From: Isoetes taiwanensis
Lineage: Eukaryota > Streptophyta > Lycopodiopsida > Isoetales > Isoetaceae
Assembly: GCA_021234155.1 (NCBI GenBank)
Contig: JAJEKV010000047.1
Span: 594,534 to 658,533 of the forward strand
Direction: 5' to 3'
Length of the DNA stretch: 64,000 nt
The notes beneath the pieces were generated by a model, which worked only from the letters and a program-made list of their open reading frames with translations, was not told the origin of the DNA and did no database searches. Of the stretch, positions 12,101-22,890 are shown piece after piece. A program made the position numbers and the translations under genes. Every line of letters starts with the position of its first letter. The first letter of the stretch is position 1.

Positions 12101-12600
12101 AAAAAGGCTGCTAATGCTGCTGCCAATTTGCTGATATAAACATGAACACAAACAACCGTCTGGATTTGGAAAAAATGCTGCAAAATCAGATATTAAGTTA
12201 ATCAAACTGAGAAACTGAAAAAACACAGAACAAAAAACAAATAGGTAGCAGACTAAATCACAAACAAACGATCAGAGAGAAATCTGAAGAAAGTGTATTT
12301 GATCAGACTGAAATCGCCCCAGCCATGGCATTACATGTATATATGGAATGAAGAGAGAAAAATATCATCAAACTGTGAATCTATTCCGGTGGCGTTTTCT
12401 CTAGATTTCGTTGCGGGAATCAATGCCACTTGATCCTAGAGGATTCAAAGCATCCTTCTAAGACTTAACACAAAATAAGTTAAGCAGAACTATTGGAGGT
12501 CTCCTTAAATGACCAAAGTATATAAAATCTGTCTCTCCTGAGAAAATCAAGAAGCAAACGGGTCTGTACTGCTCATATTTATAATACAGTTGCTTGTAAA
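9110..12600. other. Intergenic region, no gene recognised
   Basis: Short open frames here do not resemble known families and show no convincing splice structure. The right part (about 11800-12600) lies downstream of the KRP gene on its strand and may include its 3' untranslated region. Confidence 0.4.
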
Positions 12601-12620
12601 ACTGGTTTTTCATCTATGAG

Positions 12621-13116
12621 TTAAGTTTTTTGCCATTCAAAGCGGCCCGAAAGAGGGATTCCACCATTGAAGTCGAAATTATACCTGCATGGGCACATAA
12701 GGATCAATACTGGACAAACAAGGATTATACCTACAGTTACTGCTTATAATTATAGCACTGGGTTAGATTGCATACCTTTTGCTCATAACATTTGTATGCT
12801 TCCTTTGTTCCTGCTCAAACCCAGCAAAAAATTCTTCAATGTCCTCCTCGCTTGGAGAATAGAAACACGGCCTTGCAGCTTCGGATTTTGCTTCCTGCTG
12901 AATCTGAATACCCGATTTTATATGCTTCACCTCATAAGCTGTTTTGGGCACTCCTGTTTCCAATCCACGGCTTTTTTCCTGCTTAGAACATGTCTTTGAT
13001 TTGCGAAATCTCCTCCTCATTCTCAAATGAAGCAAATAGCCCTTCATTATTCTCTGGCTTGCTGAAATGGACGCCTGCGCTCTATTTTTAGAGCTTTTCA
13101 GCACAGACAAGGCCAT
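12621..13116 (-). CDS. KRP: KRP/ICK-type cyclin-dependent kinase inhibitor, two exons
   Basis: This gene encodes a nuclear inhibitor that binds cyclin-CDK complexes to restrain the plant cell cycle. Exon 1 is 13116-12776 and exon 2 is 12684-12621. The 91-base intron starts GTATGC and ends CAG, and an Arg codon is split at the junction. The product is 134 residues. Residues 27-41 (YLLHLRMRRRFRKSK) resemble the KRP YLxLRSRR motif and are basic enough for nuclear targeting. Residues 87-134 form the C-terminal inhibitor domain: SPSEEDIEEFFAGFEQEQR, then YNFDFNGGIPLSGRFEW, ending four residues later as in the family. It is short for a KRP (commonly about 170-290). An upstream in-frame ATG at 13314 would add 66 residues that look unlike the family, so I chose 13116. 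Family assignment is strong; expression is unproven. Confidence 0.88.
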
Positions 13117-13740
13117 GATTGGGCATCTAAAGCAGCAATCTGAAGGCACAAGACAACCAGGCGATAGAATTGCGTGAATTACACGAATTAAGCCCAAGGG
13201 ATGGAGAAATTTAGAGCTGCTGGCTGCTGGCCAGGGTTGAGCAGAAAAAAGGTGGAGTGGGTTTGTGGGTTTGGATCTGGGAAGGATATGGGAGGAAATG
13301 ATCGAATTAAGCACGAACTGGGCGGGGCGCGAGGGATCTGCAGCCGGATCGGCGGGAGCAATAGAGGCTTATGCTAGCACGAGAGATCTGGAGGGAGAAA
13401 CCCGCACGAGGGCCCTTGTAGCAGAACAGAAGCCAAAAGAAAAACACAGGCAAAAAAAAAAACCACGCCCCAAAAAGGCTTTAACGGAACGGCGCTCTTG
13501 CATGGCAACATTCCGACCGCCGGAAAACCCCCATCCATTACGTTGCTGACGTGGCTTACGTAGACTGGTGGTCGGTGGTCGTATTTCGGACTCCGGCATG
13601 TCTTTTCCCTCCAGAAAAGCTTGGCCGATTATCGTGTAACTGGGACCACGCCTAACTGTCTCATGTGACCGGACCTGCCGCGCAGTCTGCCGAGCCGTTT
13701 GTCCACGCTGGAATTTCACCCTTCCTGGCAAATTTATTTA
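13117..13740 (-). promoter_or_regulatory. Probable 5' UTR and promoter of the KRP gene
   Basis: This is the sequence upstream of the KRP start on its strand. It is richer in GC than its surroundings (notably 13310-13700). The plus strand beyond it becomes T- and C-rich (13730-14150). I cannot point to a definite TATA box or transcription start, so the assignment rests on position. Confidence 0.35.
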
Positions 13741-14159
13741 TTTATTTTGTTTATTTGGCTCTTGTTTTATGTGTTCAAATGTTGTTTTTCTTTTGTTGTT
13801 TTATTTGCTCAAATGTTGTTTGTTTTTTTGTTCCATTCTCCCAACATCATTGTTTGTTTTTTTTGTTCTATCCATCCAACATGTGAAGCTCAACCTCCAT
13901 ATCCCTTCCCTTAACCTCCATATCCCTTCCCTAGGCCCCTTCCCTGGCTTTTTTCACTGTTTTGTTTCGCCCCCCTCTGCCATCATGTCTCTTGCGCTTC
14001 GCCTAGTGCTCCCCCTCCCTTTGCATTATTTGCCCCCTCTGCTTCCTATGTCATGCATCATGGTTGGATCCAAACTCCAATTATTGTTTCATTCGCCACC
14101 CCCAACGCATGATCCCCCCCTGTGTCAAGGGCATGGCTTCAGGCGGTGGACTGAATGAT

Positions 14160-16020
14160 TCGTGTTCATATCATTGCTTTGCTTGCAACAAAGGTTATCA
14201 GTTCCACAACGATCCCACTCTCCCTTTCCACCCACAGGCTTAAAACTTTGGCTTCTTCTATCCCAACAATGCTTATCATATTTAAAAAGCTTACATTCTA
14301 TATTATCATAATATAAAGCCTAAGATCTGATTTAGTACACCGTACCAATACTCAAATGTCAACATCATGCCATATTAAACAATTAAATTAGGAATGTACT
14401 AAATTTCCTATGTTGGAACGTTATGCTTTGAATGATGCGATTATTTATCTGTAGAAATACAGATGGATCATAATTTGTTCATGCTAAAAAAGCATGAGGA
14501 AAATTAGGAAGAAGGATGGTGTAGTAGCGAACATGGCTTACTCAGACTAATGCTTCCATATGGATGTACCATCACACTAGAAGCAATGTATTTCTTCAAG
14601 CATGTCAAAAGGAAGTCTTTTTGAATTATGGTTAATGTCAAAAGGGCAGAAAAAGAAGTCCTTTTGTTTATGGTCACCTCAAAGTGGCTTTTAAAAAAGG
14701 TAACTAAACGGCTTCACCCACCCAACATAAGCCTTTGTACATTGCTGAACTTTTGAACTACATATAAAACATGCAATGCATTTGTACCTTGTAAGCTTAT
14801 TGCCAAAGGAAAAGTTCGTACCACGTTTCCAGCTAACATGTTGTAAAGCTAGCTAGTAGACGATAATGGCGACGTTGGATTGATGTTGTCATATTTGTTG
14901 GGTTCAACCACTTGCTTGTGTACATTAGTAGTGTATTTAAGAAAACATTAACCAGCAAAGGGTGAGAATTGAATTGAATACAATGGGCGAGAAGAATAAC
15001 ATCTGTACTTACAAGATGCACATTCCCAAGACGTTTACCAACCATGAAACGTAATCAATTTCATTAACCACTTTGCCCTTTCATTAGATTTTGTGGTTGT
15101 ATGATATATATGGAAAGCAAGACGTTGAGAGTTTGTAATACTTATATCATATAGCAACCAACAAATTTAATGCCAAGTACCATATGTGTATAGAAACCAA
15201 TATATACAAGATTGTGACTGCTTTGGCTAATTTCATAAACAAGATAGAGCTTCATAACCTTACCAATTCTTCAAACTCAATAAAAGTATAGACTATACAT
15301 TGATGCATTATAATATATGTTAAAATCCTAGATCAAACAAAAGGTAAAGATTGTGTAGTAATTATATATCAGATTATGAATAATATATAGTCTTGGCGCC
15401 ACAAGTGAGAATGTCCGTACTGTTGTTATTGTTGTTTCCCATCCGATTCCCATTAGTGTAAAAAAAAAGATTGATAATTGTAATTACAAAGTGAGAAGTT
15501 GTGCTCATGTTATTTCACGACTATAGCCATTCCAATATTCAACCAGCAAGTTGACTAATGTGTATATATCTTTGCTTGAGTAACATGACATACAATAAGT
15601 TCAACTAATCGTGGGTGTAATTAGCAAAGCTCTAAACATGTTACTTCACGATTGTAGTTATGTTGATATCATTGACTTATCTTTACACAAGTCTAATGGC
15701 ATATGTGAAAGACTAGAGGATAGTGCACAACGAGTAGTGTGATATGCATCTACTTGGTTACACTATATGAAACACTTTACTTTATGCTCAAGAATTAGAA
15801 GAACTCTGAAATATTGATAGCAAATAAAATTTACTCTATTCCTCTACTTCAAACCTATCTATATGCAATTTGTACAACATTGATTCTGTGATTTAATCCA
15901 TTGAATAGTTAACAGCCATAATAGACAACCCTTAGCGGTGCTGGCATATCTATAAAATGTGCATAGTGGGGTTGTTATTTGCATTTGTTCTTAGATAATT
16001 GAAATTCATTCCGTATACGA
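14160..16020. other. AT-rich intergenic DNA with a diverged 130-bp duplication
   Basis: No gene or transposon domain is visible. A weak tandem duplication lies at about 15507-15720: CATGTTATTTCACGA and CATGTTACTTCACGA start two diverged units about 130 bases apart. Confidence 0.45.
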
Positions 16021-16036
16021 TGCCTCGTCTGTATAT

Positions 16037-16471
16037 GAATAGGAATAGAATAAAATAGATTTTTTATTGTCCAGGGAGATCAATTGCCCTATGGGGCCCA
16101 AACAAAAGAAAGCCATTGCCTTGCGCCAGATTAAATTTCGAATTAAGAGTTTTCGAGGGAAAACCTTCAAGAATAAGTATGTCGGGTTCATCGCAAATTG
16201 TATATATCAATTCTACATGCCCTGAGGACACAATAACCGAAGTCCGGTATCTATAACCTCTTGAGGTATGGACCCCAACAAGCCCACTGACGCCGTGATT
16301 CACAACTATGCAACTACCGGTCGCACAACTAATCAATATACCGATGTCGATATGGGCAAAGTCGGGCGCACCGAGGGCAATGACATTCATCTTCAATGGA
16401 GCCCTAGTGGCAACATCGAATAAAGCCTATCCTCCCCGCTTCCGAGTCGACGGAAGAAGAGTTTAACCATA
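16037..16471 (-). mobile_element. L1-type LINE, 3' part (left of chromovirus insertion)
   Basis: The minus strand ends with GATCTCCCTGGACAATA and an A-rich pentanucleotide tail (16037-16060). Upstream of that, a non-coding part aligns by eye with the 3' end of the larger LINE at 44195-44640: both have a shared block reading GTTGGGGTCCAT here and GTTGGGATTCAT there, and both have CATCTTCAATGG. The LINE is interrupted at 16471 by the LTR element and resumes at 25276. Confidence 0.7.
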
Positions 16472-17001
16472 TGTGGATAAGCCACATATGGATACGCGAT
16501 CAGGGGCTTTAATATTATACCGTGATGTACATAAGATGGTCATCACATCAGATGCAAGGGTAGATGCACAAGACAGCGTTTGAACTCGCGAACCTTTCGG
16601 GCTATGAAGTCAATACACTTGCCAAGTAGCCACCAATATTTGTTAAAAGACATTTCTTCAAGGCTTTCCTCATATAAAACCTCGTGAGGCCTAGAATATT
16701 CTAGAACCTAAATGCTTGCGCCATTAATTTGGCGCCGATCTCATCCATTGAAGTGGGCGGATCCCCACCGCTGGCCTAGAGATATAAAGAGAGTTAACCT
16801 CCTCCTTGTCGAACCATTCCCGTTCAACTTTGAGCCTTCTAGGCATCCGCCTCGTTCCCCGCTTGCCTTCGCTTCCATTGTACTCCCCTTTGATTCTTGT
16901 TCTCAGATATCAGATTCTTTTGTCATCTTGGCGATTTCTTCCGTGATTTTTATGTGATTTTCCACGTGATTTTCTTTCTTTTTCGCCAGAGGTTCATGAC
17001 A
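16472..17001 (+). repeat. Left LTR of the chromovirus
   Basis: It begins TGTGG and ends TTCATGACA. It shares long stretches with 24796-25275, for example ACATAAGATGGTC, GAATATTCTAGAA, CTTGTCGAACCATTCC and GAGCCTTCTAGGCATCCGC. A TATA-like ATATAAA is at 16782-16788. It is about 50 bases longer than the right LTR and has many substitutions and indels, so the insertion is old. Confidence 0.85.
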
Positions 17002-17086
17002 GCTTTGAACCGGAATCCCTTTATCGGTTCTTGCCCCGCTTCCTGATCCTAAGCATTTTTTGCTCATATTTGGTGATTTTATATCT

Positions 17087-18270
17087 ATGGAGGAGGTTTT
17101 GACTTTATTACAAACAGTCCAAAGAAATTTTGTTCAAGTATGTCGCCAGTTGCGCTTGGACAATAAAGAGCTTAAGGAACGTGATTGCTTCACATGAATC
17201 AGCTTTAGCTCCTGGACCCAGGTTGTTCGGGGAGCCTAAGGTCACCCCTAGGGAGAAGTTTGACTAAACTCGGTCCAAGTCCACGATTTTTGAATCGTGA
17301 TCAGCTTGTGATTCAAACCCATCCTCATAGGTATCCCACCGCCCAGAACAAGTGCGGGGCTGATTGGTTCCTCTTTCTCACTGGCCGCTTTTAAGTTGGT
17401 TTGCTCCTTTATTAGAGAAAGGAGCCCCGAAGTTGCAAGATTTTGCCGCTGATGCAAAGCTCGAGGCACGCTTTGGAGACACCGGACATCAAAGACACAC
17501 TGCCACAAAAACTTTAATCTAAGGCAAGGCTCTCGGCCCACCAAGATATGCACTAATTTCGCACAAATTGTGGTAGATAATCGGCCTCGATAATGTTGCA
17601 CTTCGAGATTGTTTCCTGAGGGGGTTACTTAGAGGATGTGAAAGATATGTTGTTGTCTATGGAGGACCTCAAACAGCTCCGCCATTAGATTTGCTTAAAC
17701 CGCAAAAATGCCGTGATTTGTTGGTACTTTTACCGGATTTTTCGTAAATTATCCCTAATTTTGCCTGATTTAACAAGGATTTTACTAAATTTTGACCGGA
17801 AATTTGCCGCAAGATCTATTAAAGAAACCGGATTTTAACAACTTCAACCGGAATTCGGGGAGGAACCCCTAACTGAGCCCGCCTCAAACTTTGAAGAAGC
17901 TTCGATGTGACTGGCCTGATGTGATAATTCCGGGCTTCAACGTAGGCAAGAGAGACGTGAGTCGTCTTCCCAATCACACAAGCTCAGGAAGCTATGACTT
18001 CTCCGGGTCTCATCAGAGAATCTAGCAGTCCTAATTCTAGCCTATGCAAATTGATCAGCCGAGGACCTTTATCTCCACGGAGAAGCAAAGATCGAGAGAG
18101 GCTAATCTTTGCCTCACGGGAGGATCGCCGGACCGGCCGCCTTTTCTCGCACTTTCACATTTCTTGACGGTTTATTCCATCTGATAAGGTCAGAAAGGCA
18201 TTCTTCATCCCTATATTATTGAAATCGAGGTCTCAAGATTGGAAGCATTGGCTAACTTGATTGTGGTGCA
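17087..18270 (+). pseudogene. Chromovirus gag remnant
   Basis: An ATG at 17087 opens a frame beginning MEEVLTLLQTVQRNFVQVC, the expected start of a gypsy gag, ending at a stop about 36 codons later. Short gag-like pieces (ALAPGPRLFGEPKVTPREKF near 17200) continue in another frame. The rest cannot be read through. It is cut at about 18274 by the inverted-repeat segment. Confidence 0.5.
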
Positions 18271-18470
18271 AATAAGTCGATTTAATTAAAGTGGACAAAT
18301 CTCGAATTTTGGGACCCTGACTGGAAAATGGGACTCATACTCAATTTTTTTTGAGTAGACTACTTTGAATAGAATTGTGTCTTAATAAAACAACAATAAT
18401 ATTTACAAACAACAAAACCGAGAAAAGAAGGAGATGGTGAGAAGGTTTGAAGGGGGGCCTGAGGGTGGCA

Positions 18471-18640
18471 AGAGGCAAGTAGAGAGGGGAGGAGGACGGG
18501 CAAGAGGCAATTGGGGGGGATGGAGGGATGGGAAAGAGGCAACCTGAGAGGGAGGAGGATGGGAGAGAGGCAACCTGGAGAAGGGAAGGAAGATGGGCAA
18601 GAGGCAACCGGGAGGGGGAAAAAGAAAGGGGAGGATGGGC
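18471..18640 (+). repeat. Purine-rich minisatellite, about 32-bp unit
   Basis: AGAGGCAA recurs at 18473, 18503, 18535, 18566 and 18600, about every 32 bases. The spacers are G/A-rich and variable (GGGAGGAGGATGGG-like). The surrounding 18420-18700 is almost all purine on the plus strand. Long open frames on both strands here are artefacts of the repeat. Confidence 0.75.
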
Positions 18641-19269
18641 AAAGGGGCGAATGGGAAGGAGAGAGAAAGGCAAAGGGGCAAAGATGGGGAAATGAGCAAC
18701 CTTTTAGTAATTTATAATCAATATAATTATAATAATCAATATAATTAATAAATATAATTAACATTATTATAATTAATTAAAACAATATATATAAAAAGAA
18801 CAATTATATTCGATTAGTGGGCGAGAAGCCCACAAAATCCACTAAAAAACTGCCAGAAGCACCCAAAAGCTGTATGATGAATCCAAATGCGAAGGCCAGA
18901 AGGCAGATTTGGCACCCAAATGCGAAGGCGATGAATATGGCTAAGCATGACTACGCATTCTAGGGCAAGAATTTTCTCAGAAGTTCACTTACATTATAGC
19001 AAGCTCCCCATCCTTCCCAAGAATTAGACATCCTCTTAAATATTGATAAGTAGCATCCACAACTCCGGCGTATCCAACAAAAGCTCCCAAAGCCCGCCAA
19101 TCCATTAAAGATTCGAAACCGTGGATTTAATCCTCAATAGATATGGCTAATAGACAGTGTTGTTCCCTCTCGACACACCGCTAAATCCCCTTGCCGCGAG
19201 TAGATTTTCCATTGTTTTGCAATTGATGTTCCATGGATTCAATGCGCTACCGCAAACTCATATGCGAAT

Positions 19270-19830
19270 CGGAATAGAATTAATTCCCGATTAAAATCAT
19301 CCAAGAGATCAATTGCTGTCTGTGGGCCCAAATGCGTGCTTCGGAACGAATCGCCTCAAGGAGCAAAAAAATGCTCAGACAAGAGTTTTACGGAGATGGG
19401 TCCTTCAATGATAAGTACCGCAATGGAAAAAATTGTATAGGACAATTTCATGCCTCCTCGAGGACAAACGAGACATTTGGATCCATAACCTTTTATCACA
19501 GTGGTCAACGGGCCAGGAAGCTCTCATTTCCGACCCAATCCGGCGCCCTCTTCGGCTCCAAATTTTCCTAATCGATACCGCTTATGTCAGAGGTTAGTGC
19601 CAGAATTCTTTTTAGCACCGCAGTATAGCACACGGATCAAGAAGTGTTCAGGTGGTTGCATACAAAAAGAACTCCCCGCTTCCCCGGGGCCAAGGTTTTC
19701 CTTCAGCGTATTGTTATGCCAAGCAAGAGCTTCTAAAGCTATGGCTAATCCGACGCTTTGGGACCAAAGCCGCCATGACCAAGAACAAGAACGCCATAGC
19801 CGAAGAACAAGAACGCCATAGCCGTTGATG
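19270..19830 (-). mobile_element. LINE 3' fragment nested in the inverted-repeat segment
   Basis: Read on the minus strand it aligns by eye with 16037-16320. Shared points are AGGTTATGGAT/AGGTTATAGAT, a conserved TATACAATTT block, TTGGGCCC and CAATTGATCTC, then an AT-rich tail with TTCTATTCC at 19270. No coding potential remains. Confidence 0.6.
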
Positions 19831-19966
19831 GGTATCCATGATGGTGTGACTCAAACCGGCCCCAAAGGTATGTACCAAATTGGTATGTACTAAATTTCAA
19901 ATTTTAAGCATGGGCGGAAAAAGAGCGGGGTAAAAAGAGCGGGAGGGTCCATTTTTTTTCCATATT

Positions 19967-20365
19967 GAGGGCATTTTCATAAAATGCATAGAATATTGTG
20001 GTTATTGGAAAATACATAATATTAGGATATTGTGCTTATTAAAAAAATATATAGTAATACATGGAGGGCATTTTTCATAAAAATGCATAGAATATTGTGC
20101 TTGTTGGAAAATACATAATATAGGATATTGTGCTTATTGAAAAATATATAGTAATATATGGAGAGGGCATTTTTAAAAAAAAATGCATAGAATATTGTGG
20201 TTGTTGGAAAATACATAATATAGGATATTGTGCTTATTGAAAAATATATAGTAATATATGGAGAGGGCATTTTTCATAAAAAAAAATGCATAGAATATTG
20301 TGGTTATTGGAAAATACATAATATAGGATATTGTGCTTATTGAAAAAATATATAGTACATAGTGT
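19967..20365 (+). repeat. Tandem repeat, four units of about 99 bp
   Basis: GAGGGCATTTT starts units at 19967, 20064, 20163 and 20263 (periods 97, 99, 100). Each unit contains ATGCATAGAATATTGTG, GGAAAATACATAATA and GGATATTGTGCTTATT. The units are nearly identical, so the array is fairly recent compared with its host element. The minus-strand Phe/Ile/Tyr-rich frames are by-products. Confidence 0.9.
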
Positions 20366-20519
20366 CCCATTTGGAAAATCTATATTTGAAATAAGCTATG
20401 TAAGTGTGGTCTATTTTTTTTCAGATATGTATACATAATAAATGCATAAGATATGGTGTGCATTAGAAAATACATAGAAAATACCATTCTTTGGTCGATT
20501 AGTCATGAACCTCAGAATC

Positions 20520-20960
20520 GGTGTTTTTCCACCCCGAGGCCGCCTTTCGATTTCAGCGAAGTCGAGAAAGGTCCTCGGTGATCGTTTCTCGACCCTCGGT
20601 AACTTCGCTTTTCACTTTAAGCTTCCTTTCTCAACCCCCAAAACTTCATTTTTTTTACTCGATGCTTTTCTCGACCCACGAAGTCGAGAAAGGCCCTTAA
20701 AAATCTTCTTGAAAAAACTTTTTTTTTTCCTAGTTAAAAAAAAAAGAAAAAAAAATTTTTTACTCGAGCTAATACGATTTCTACCATGAAGTCGAAAAAA
20801 GGCCATTAGAGGGCCTTGAGGGTCTTTCTCCTCATGAGTCGCAGAACCTCAAAAAAAAAATTTTGCCTACTTAGAAAAGAAGGAATTTTTTTTCTTGTTT
20901 TTGTTTTTGGGCTCTGTTACATCGGAGGGCCTTTCTCGACCTCGCGAGTTGAGAAAGGCC
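20520..20960. repeat. Cluster of hairpins built on a CTTTCTCGA motif
   Basis: CTTTCTCGAC/GTCGAGAAAG words occur repeatedly in both orientations: near 20560, 20590, 20670-20695, 20790 and 20930-20960. Two pairs form direct hairpins: TTTTCTCGACCCACGAAGTC followed by GAGAAAGGCC, and GGCCTTTCTCGACC followed by GTTGAGAAAGGCC. They are separated by A- and T-runs. Confidence 0.65.
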
Positions 20961-21839
20961 TCATACCTACATTCTTGAGTAAATGGCCCTTAGAACCGGT
21001 TGTTTTCTTATTTGTATTGTCTCAGAGCATCACTTGCACTAACTTGATTTTGCCTTTTCCCAAAGACAAAAGCGAACAAAAAGGACATGATGGGGAGCCA
21101 TGTCGGGGCTAGCGTGTTTAGATTTCTATTCTCTTCAAGTTGCTCTTGTGGCTTGGAACGCCCTCGAGACCTTGCTCGCATGTTGTTCCCGATGGGTGGT
21201 CCAACGTGGCGAAGATGATGTAATATTTGTGTCACCCGGACCATCATGGTATCTTCAACCATTGTAAACTTTGGTTTCAATCTAGAACTTTGGTTTCAAT
21301 CTTTAATGAATTTCCTTTGTTTCAGTTGCATTGTTCTTGTTCTCGACTCGCTAACGTGGGAAAATCGGAGGAAAGCTTCGATCGCGAGTTCTAGACAAAA
21401 ATCGAATTAAGGATAGTTTTCGGCTCGGGGTGCTCCTTTTCATGTAAATTAACGGGGTTCAAAAAAAAAAAATGGGAATGGAATGAGTCCCACTTTAATT
21501 AAATCGACTTAAATGCTTGCTTTTATGGATAATCGTTCGCCCGATGTACGCAATCCCTAAGCAAGGTTAAGCAACCCGGTTCGTAGTGATTGATGGGCCG
21601 GAGATCTCTTCGGGTGCGATCCCGCGAATGTGGCGCCTCTTGAGTTTTGTTCGAGGGAGTTTCTTGTAGTATTTCCTTCAATCTCATCGTTAGTCCACAT
21701 GCTTAGCGTCTTGGTCTGCCGCCGCGGCTCGAGCTACATAACCCACCAGTTGATTGGCGTATTAGATCATTTCGATTTCTTTGGTTCTAACTCTAGTTCA
21801 GTTCATCCGGTTCAGGCCTCTACACTAACGTCGACTTGA

Positions 21840-22190
21840 TCCAGGCACTATCGTGGGCCTCTGATTCGTCCTTCTTTTCACTCTGTTGCTGCTCCATGTG
21901 TTGATTCGACTCTTGCCTCTGCTCCAGTTCATGCCCTAGATGCTGACCATATTCTCGATGATGTTCCAACTCCAGCTCCGATTCTGCTCTTGCACGCTTG
22001 CTCCGGTTCTAATTCATACGCTCTGGTCGGTTCTTGTTCCCTATCCCGCTCTAGTTCCTTCTTTGCTCCTGCTCCTGCTCCCTGCTCCTGTTGCCCTGCT
22101 CCTGCTCTGCTCACTACGCTCCCGCTCTTGCTCACGGTCCCTGTTCCTGCTCATGTTCCGCTCTCCTTTTGTAGAGTCTTCTTCATGCCC
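21840..22190 (+). repeat. CTCCTG-rich simple repeat in the pol leader
   Basis: Repeated GCTCC/GTTCC hexamer-like units encode an Ala/Pro/Val-rich or Leu-rich linker depending on frame, just before the reverse transcriptase. In the working element it was probably a variable low-complexity spacer. It is now frame-shifted. Confidence 0.55.
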
Positions 22191-22255
22191 TCGGCCAGTA
22201 TCTCAAGATTTCTTTTCGCGAGTTCGATAAATCTAGAAGGCAAGCTCCAAGTTCA

Positions 22256-22890
22256 GTGTTTGCAATCCAGGTTCACCCGTCGGCTAGCTCGGCACCAGCG
22301 AAGTCTGCCCCAATGCTCCCAGACAAATATGGTGACTTCTCTGATATTTCTGACAAAGTCAGGGCCAAGAAACTCCCAGAACATCGTCCATATGATTGTC
22401 CTATTGATTTGCAGCCGGGGACAACGCCGCCATATGGTCCAATATATGGTCTATCTCCCGCTGGGTTTATGGTTTTGCGGGATTATGTTGAAGAGAATCT
22501 AGCCACTGGCTTCATTCGACATCCTCAGTCCCTTGCTGGAGCGTCTATCTTCTTCGTCAAAAGAAAGATGATTCGCTGCGTCTGGTCGTTGATTATCGCG
22601 GCCTCAATAGAATCACGATGCCAAATCGATATCTGCTTCCTCTGATCCCAGAGTTGTTGGAACGACTCCAAGGTGCGCATTATTTCACGAAGATTGGTCC
22701 TTGGGGTGCCTACAATGGCCTCATTGTTAAGGACGTGCCATTTGAATGGACTGTGGAAGCGAAATCTGCTTTCGTTACACTAAAGTATGCTTTCACCACA
22801 GCGCCAGTTCTTGCTCATGCAGTTCCTGTGCGCCCATATGTTATCGAAGCAGATGCTTTTGATTTTGCACTTGGTGGGATCCTGTCATAG
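22256..22890 (+). pseudogene. Chromovirus reverse transcriptase, catalytic core deleted
   Basis: The first frame (22256-22645) carries KYGDFSDISDKVRAKKLPEH, CPIDLQPGTTPPYGPIYGLS and LATGFIRHPQSLAGASIFFV: the start of a gypsy RT. A frameshift near 22565 moves reading to MPNRYLLPLIPELLERLQGA then HYFTKIGPWGAYN. The next residues are VKDVPFEWTVEAKSAFVTLK, which normally lie well downstream, at the RT/RNase H boundary. The part with the YxDD active site, about 150 residues, is missing. A TAG at 22888-22890 ends the frame. Confidence 0.85.

Larger units (their letters stand above)
18274..21510. mobile_element. 3.2-kb segment with inverted ends inserted in the chromovirus
   Basis: AAGTCGATTTAATTAAAGTG with one further G (18274-18294) is the exact reverse complement of 21490-21510. 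Just inside, a looser match (TGGGACTCAT on the left near 18330; its complement next to the right arm) extends the similarity. The segment holds no gypsy domains, although gag lies on its left and pol on its right, so it behaves like an insertion. It contains a G-rich minisatellite, a LINE tail, a 99-bp tandem repeat and hairpins. No transposase is visible, so it could be a non-autonomous DNA element or a rearranged block. Confidence 0.5.

Noticed and set aside
13117-13314. 66-residue N-terminal extension of the KRP frame
   Set aside because: It is in frame but does not resemble KRP N-termini, and the family start fits the internal Met better.
18341-18764. Several overlapping Pro/Ser/Leu-rich frames on the minus strand
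   Set aside because: They are open only because of the purine-rich minisatellite on the other strand.
20022-20370. Tyr/Ile/Phe-rich minus-strand frames
   Set aside because: They are products of the 99-bp tandem array.
21990-22502. 170-codon frame as a separate gene
   Set aside because: It is an alternative frame of the CTCCTG-rich pol leader and RT start.
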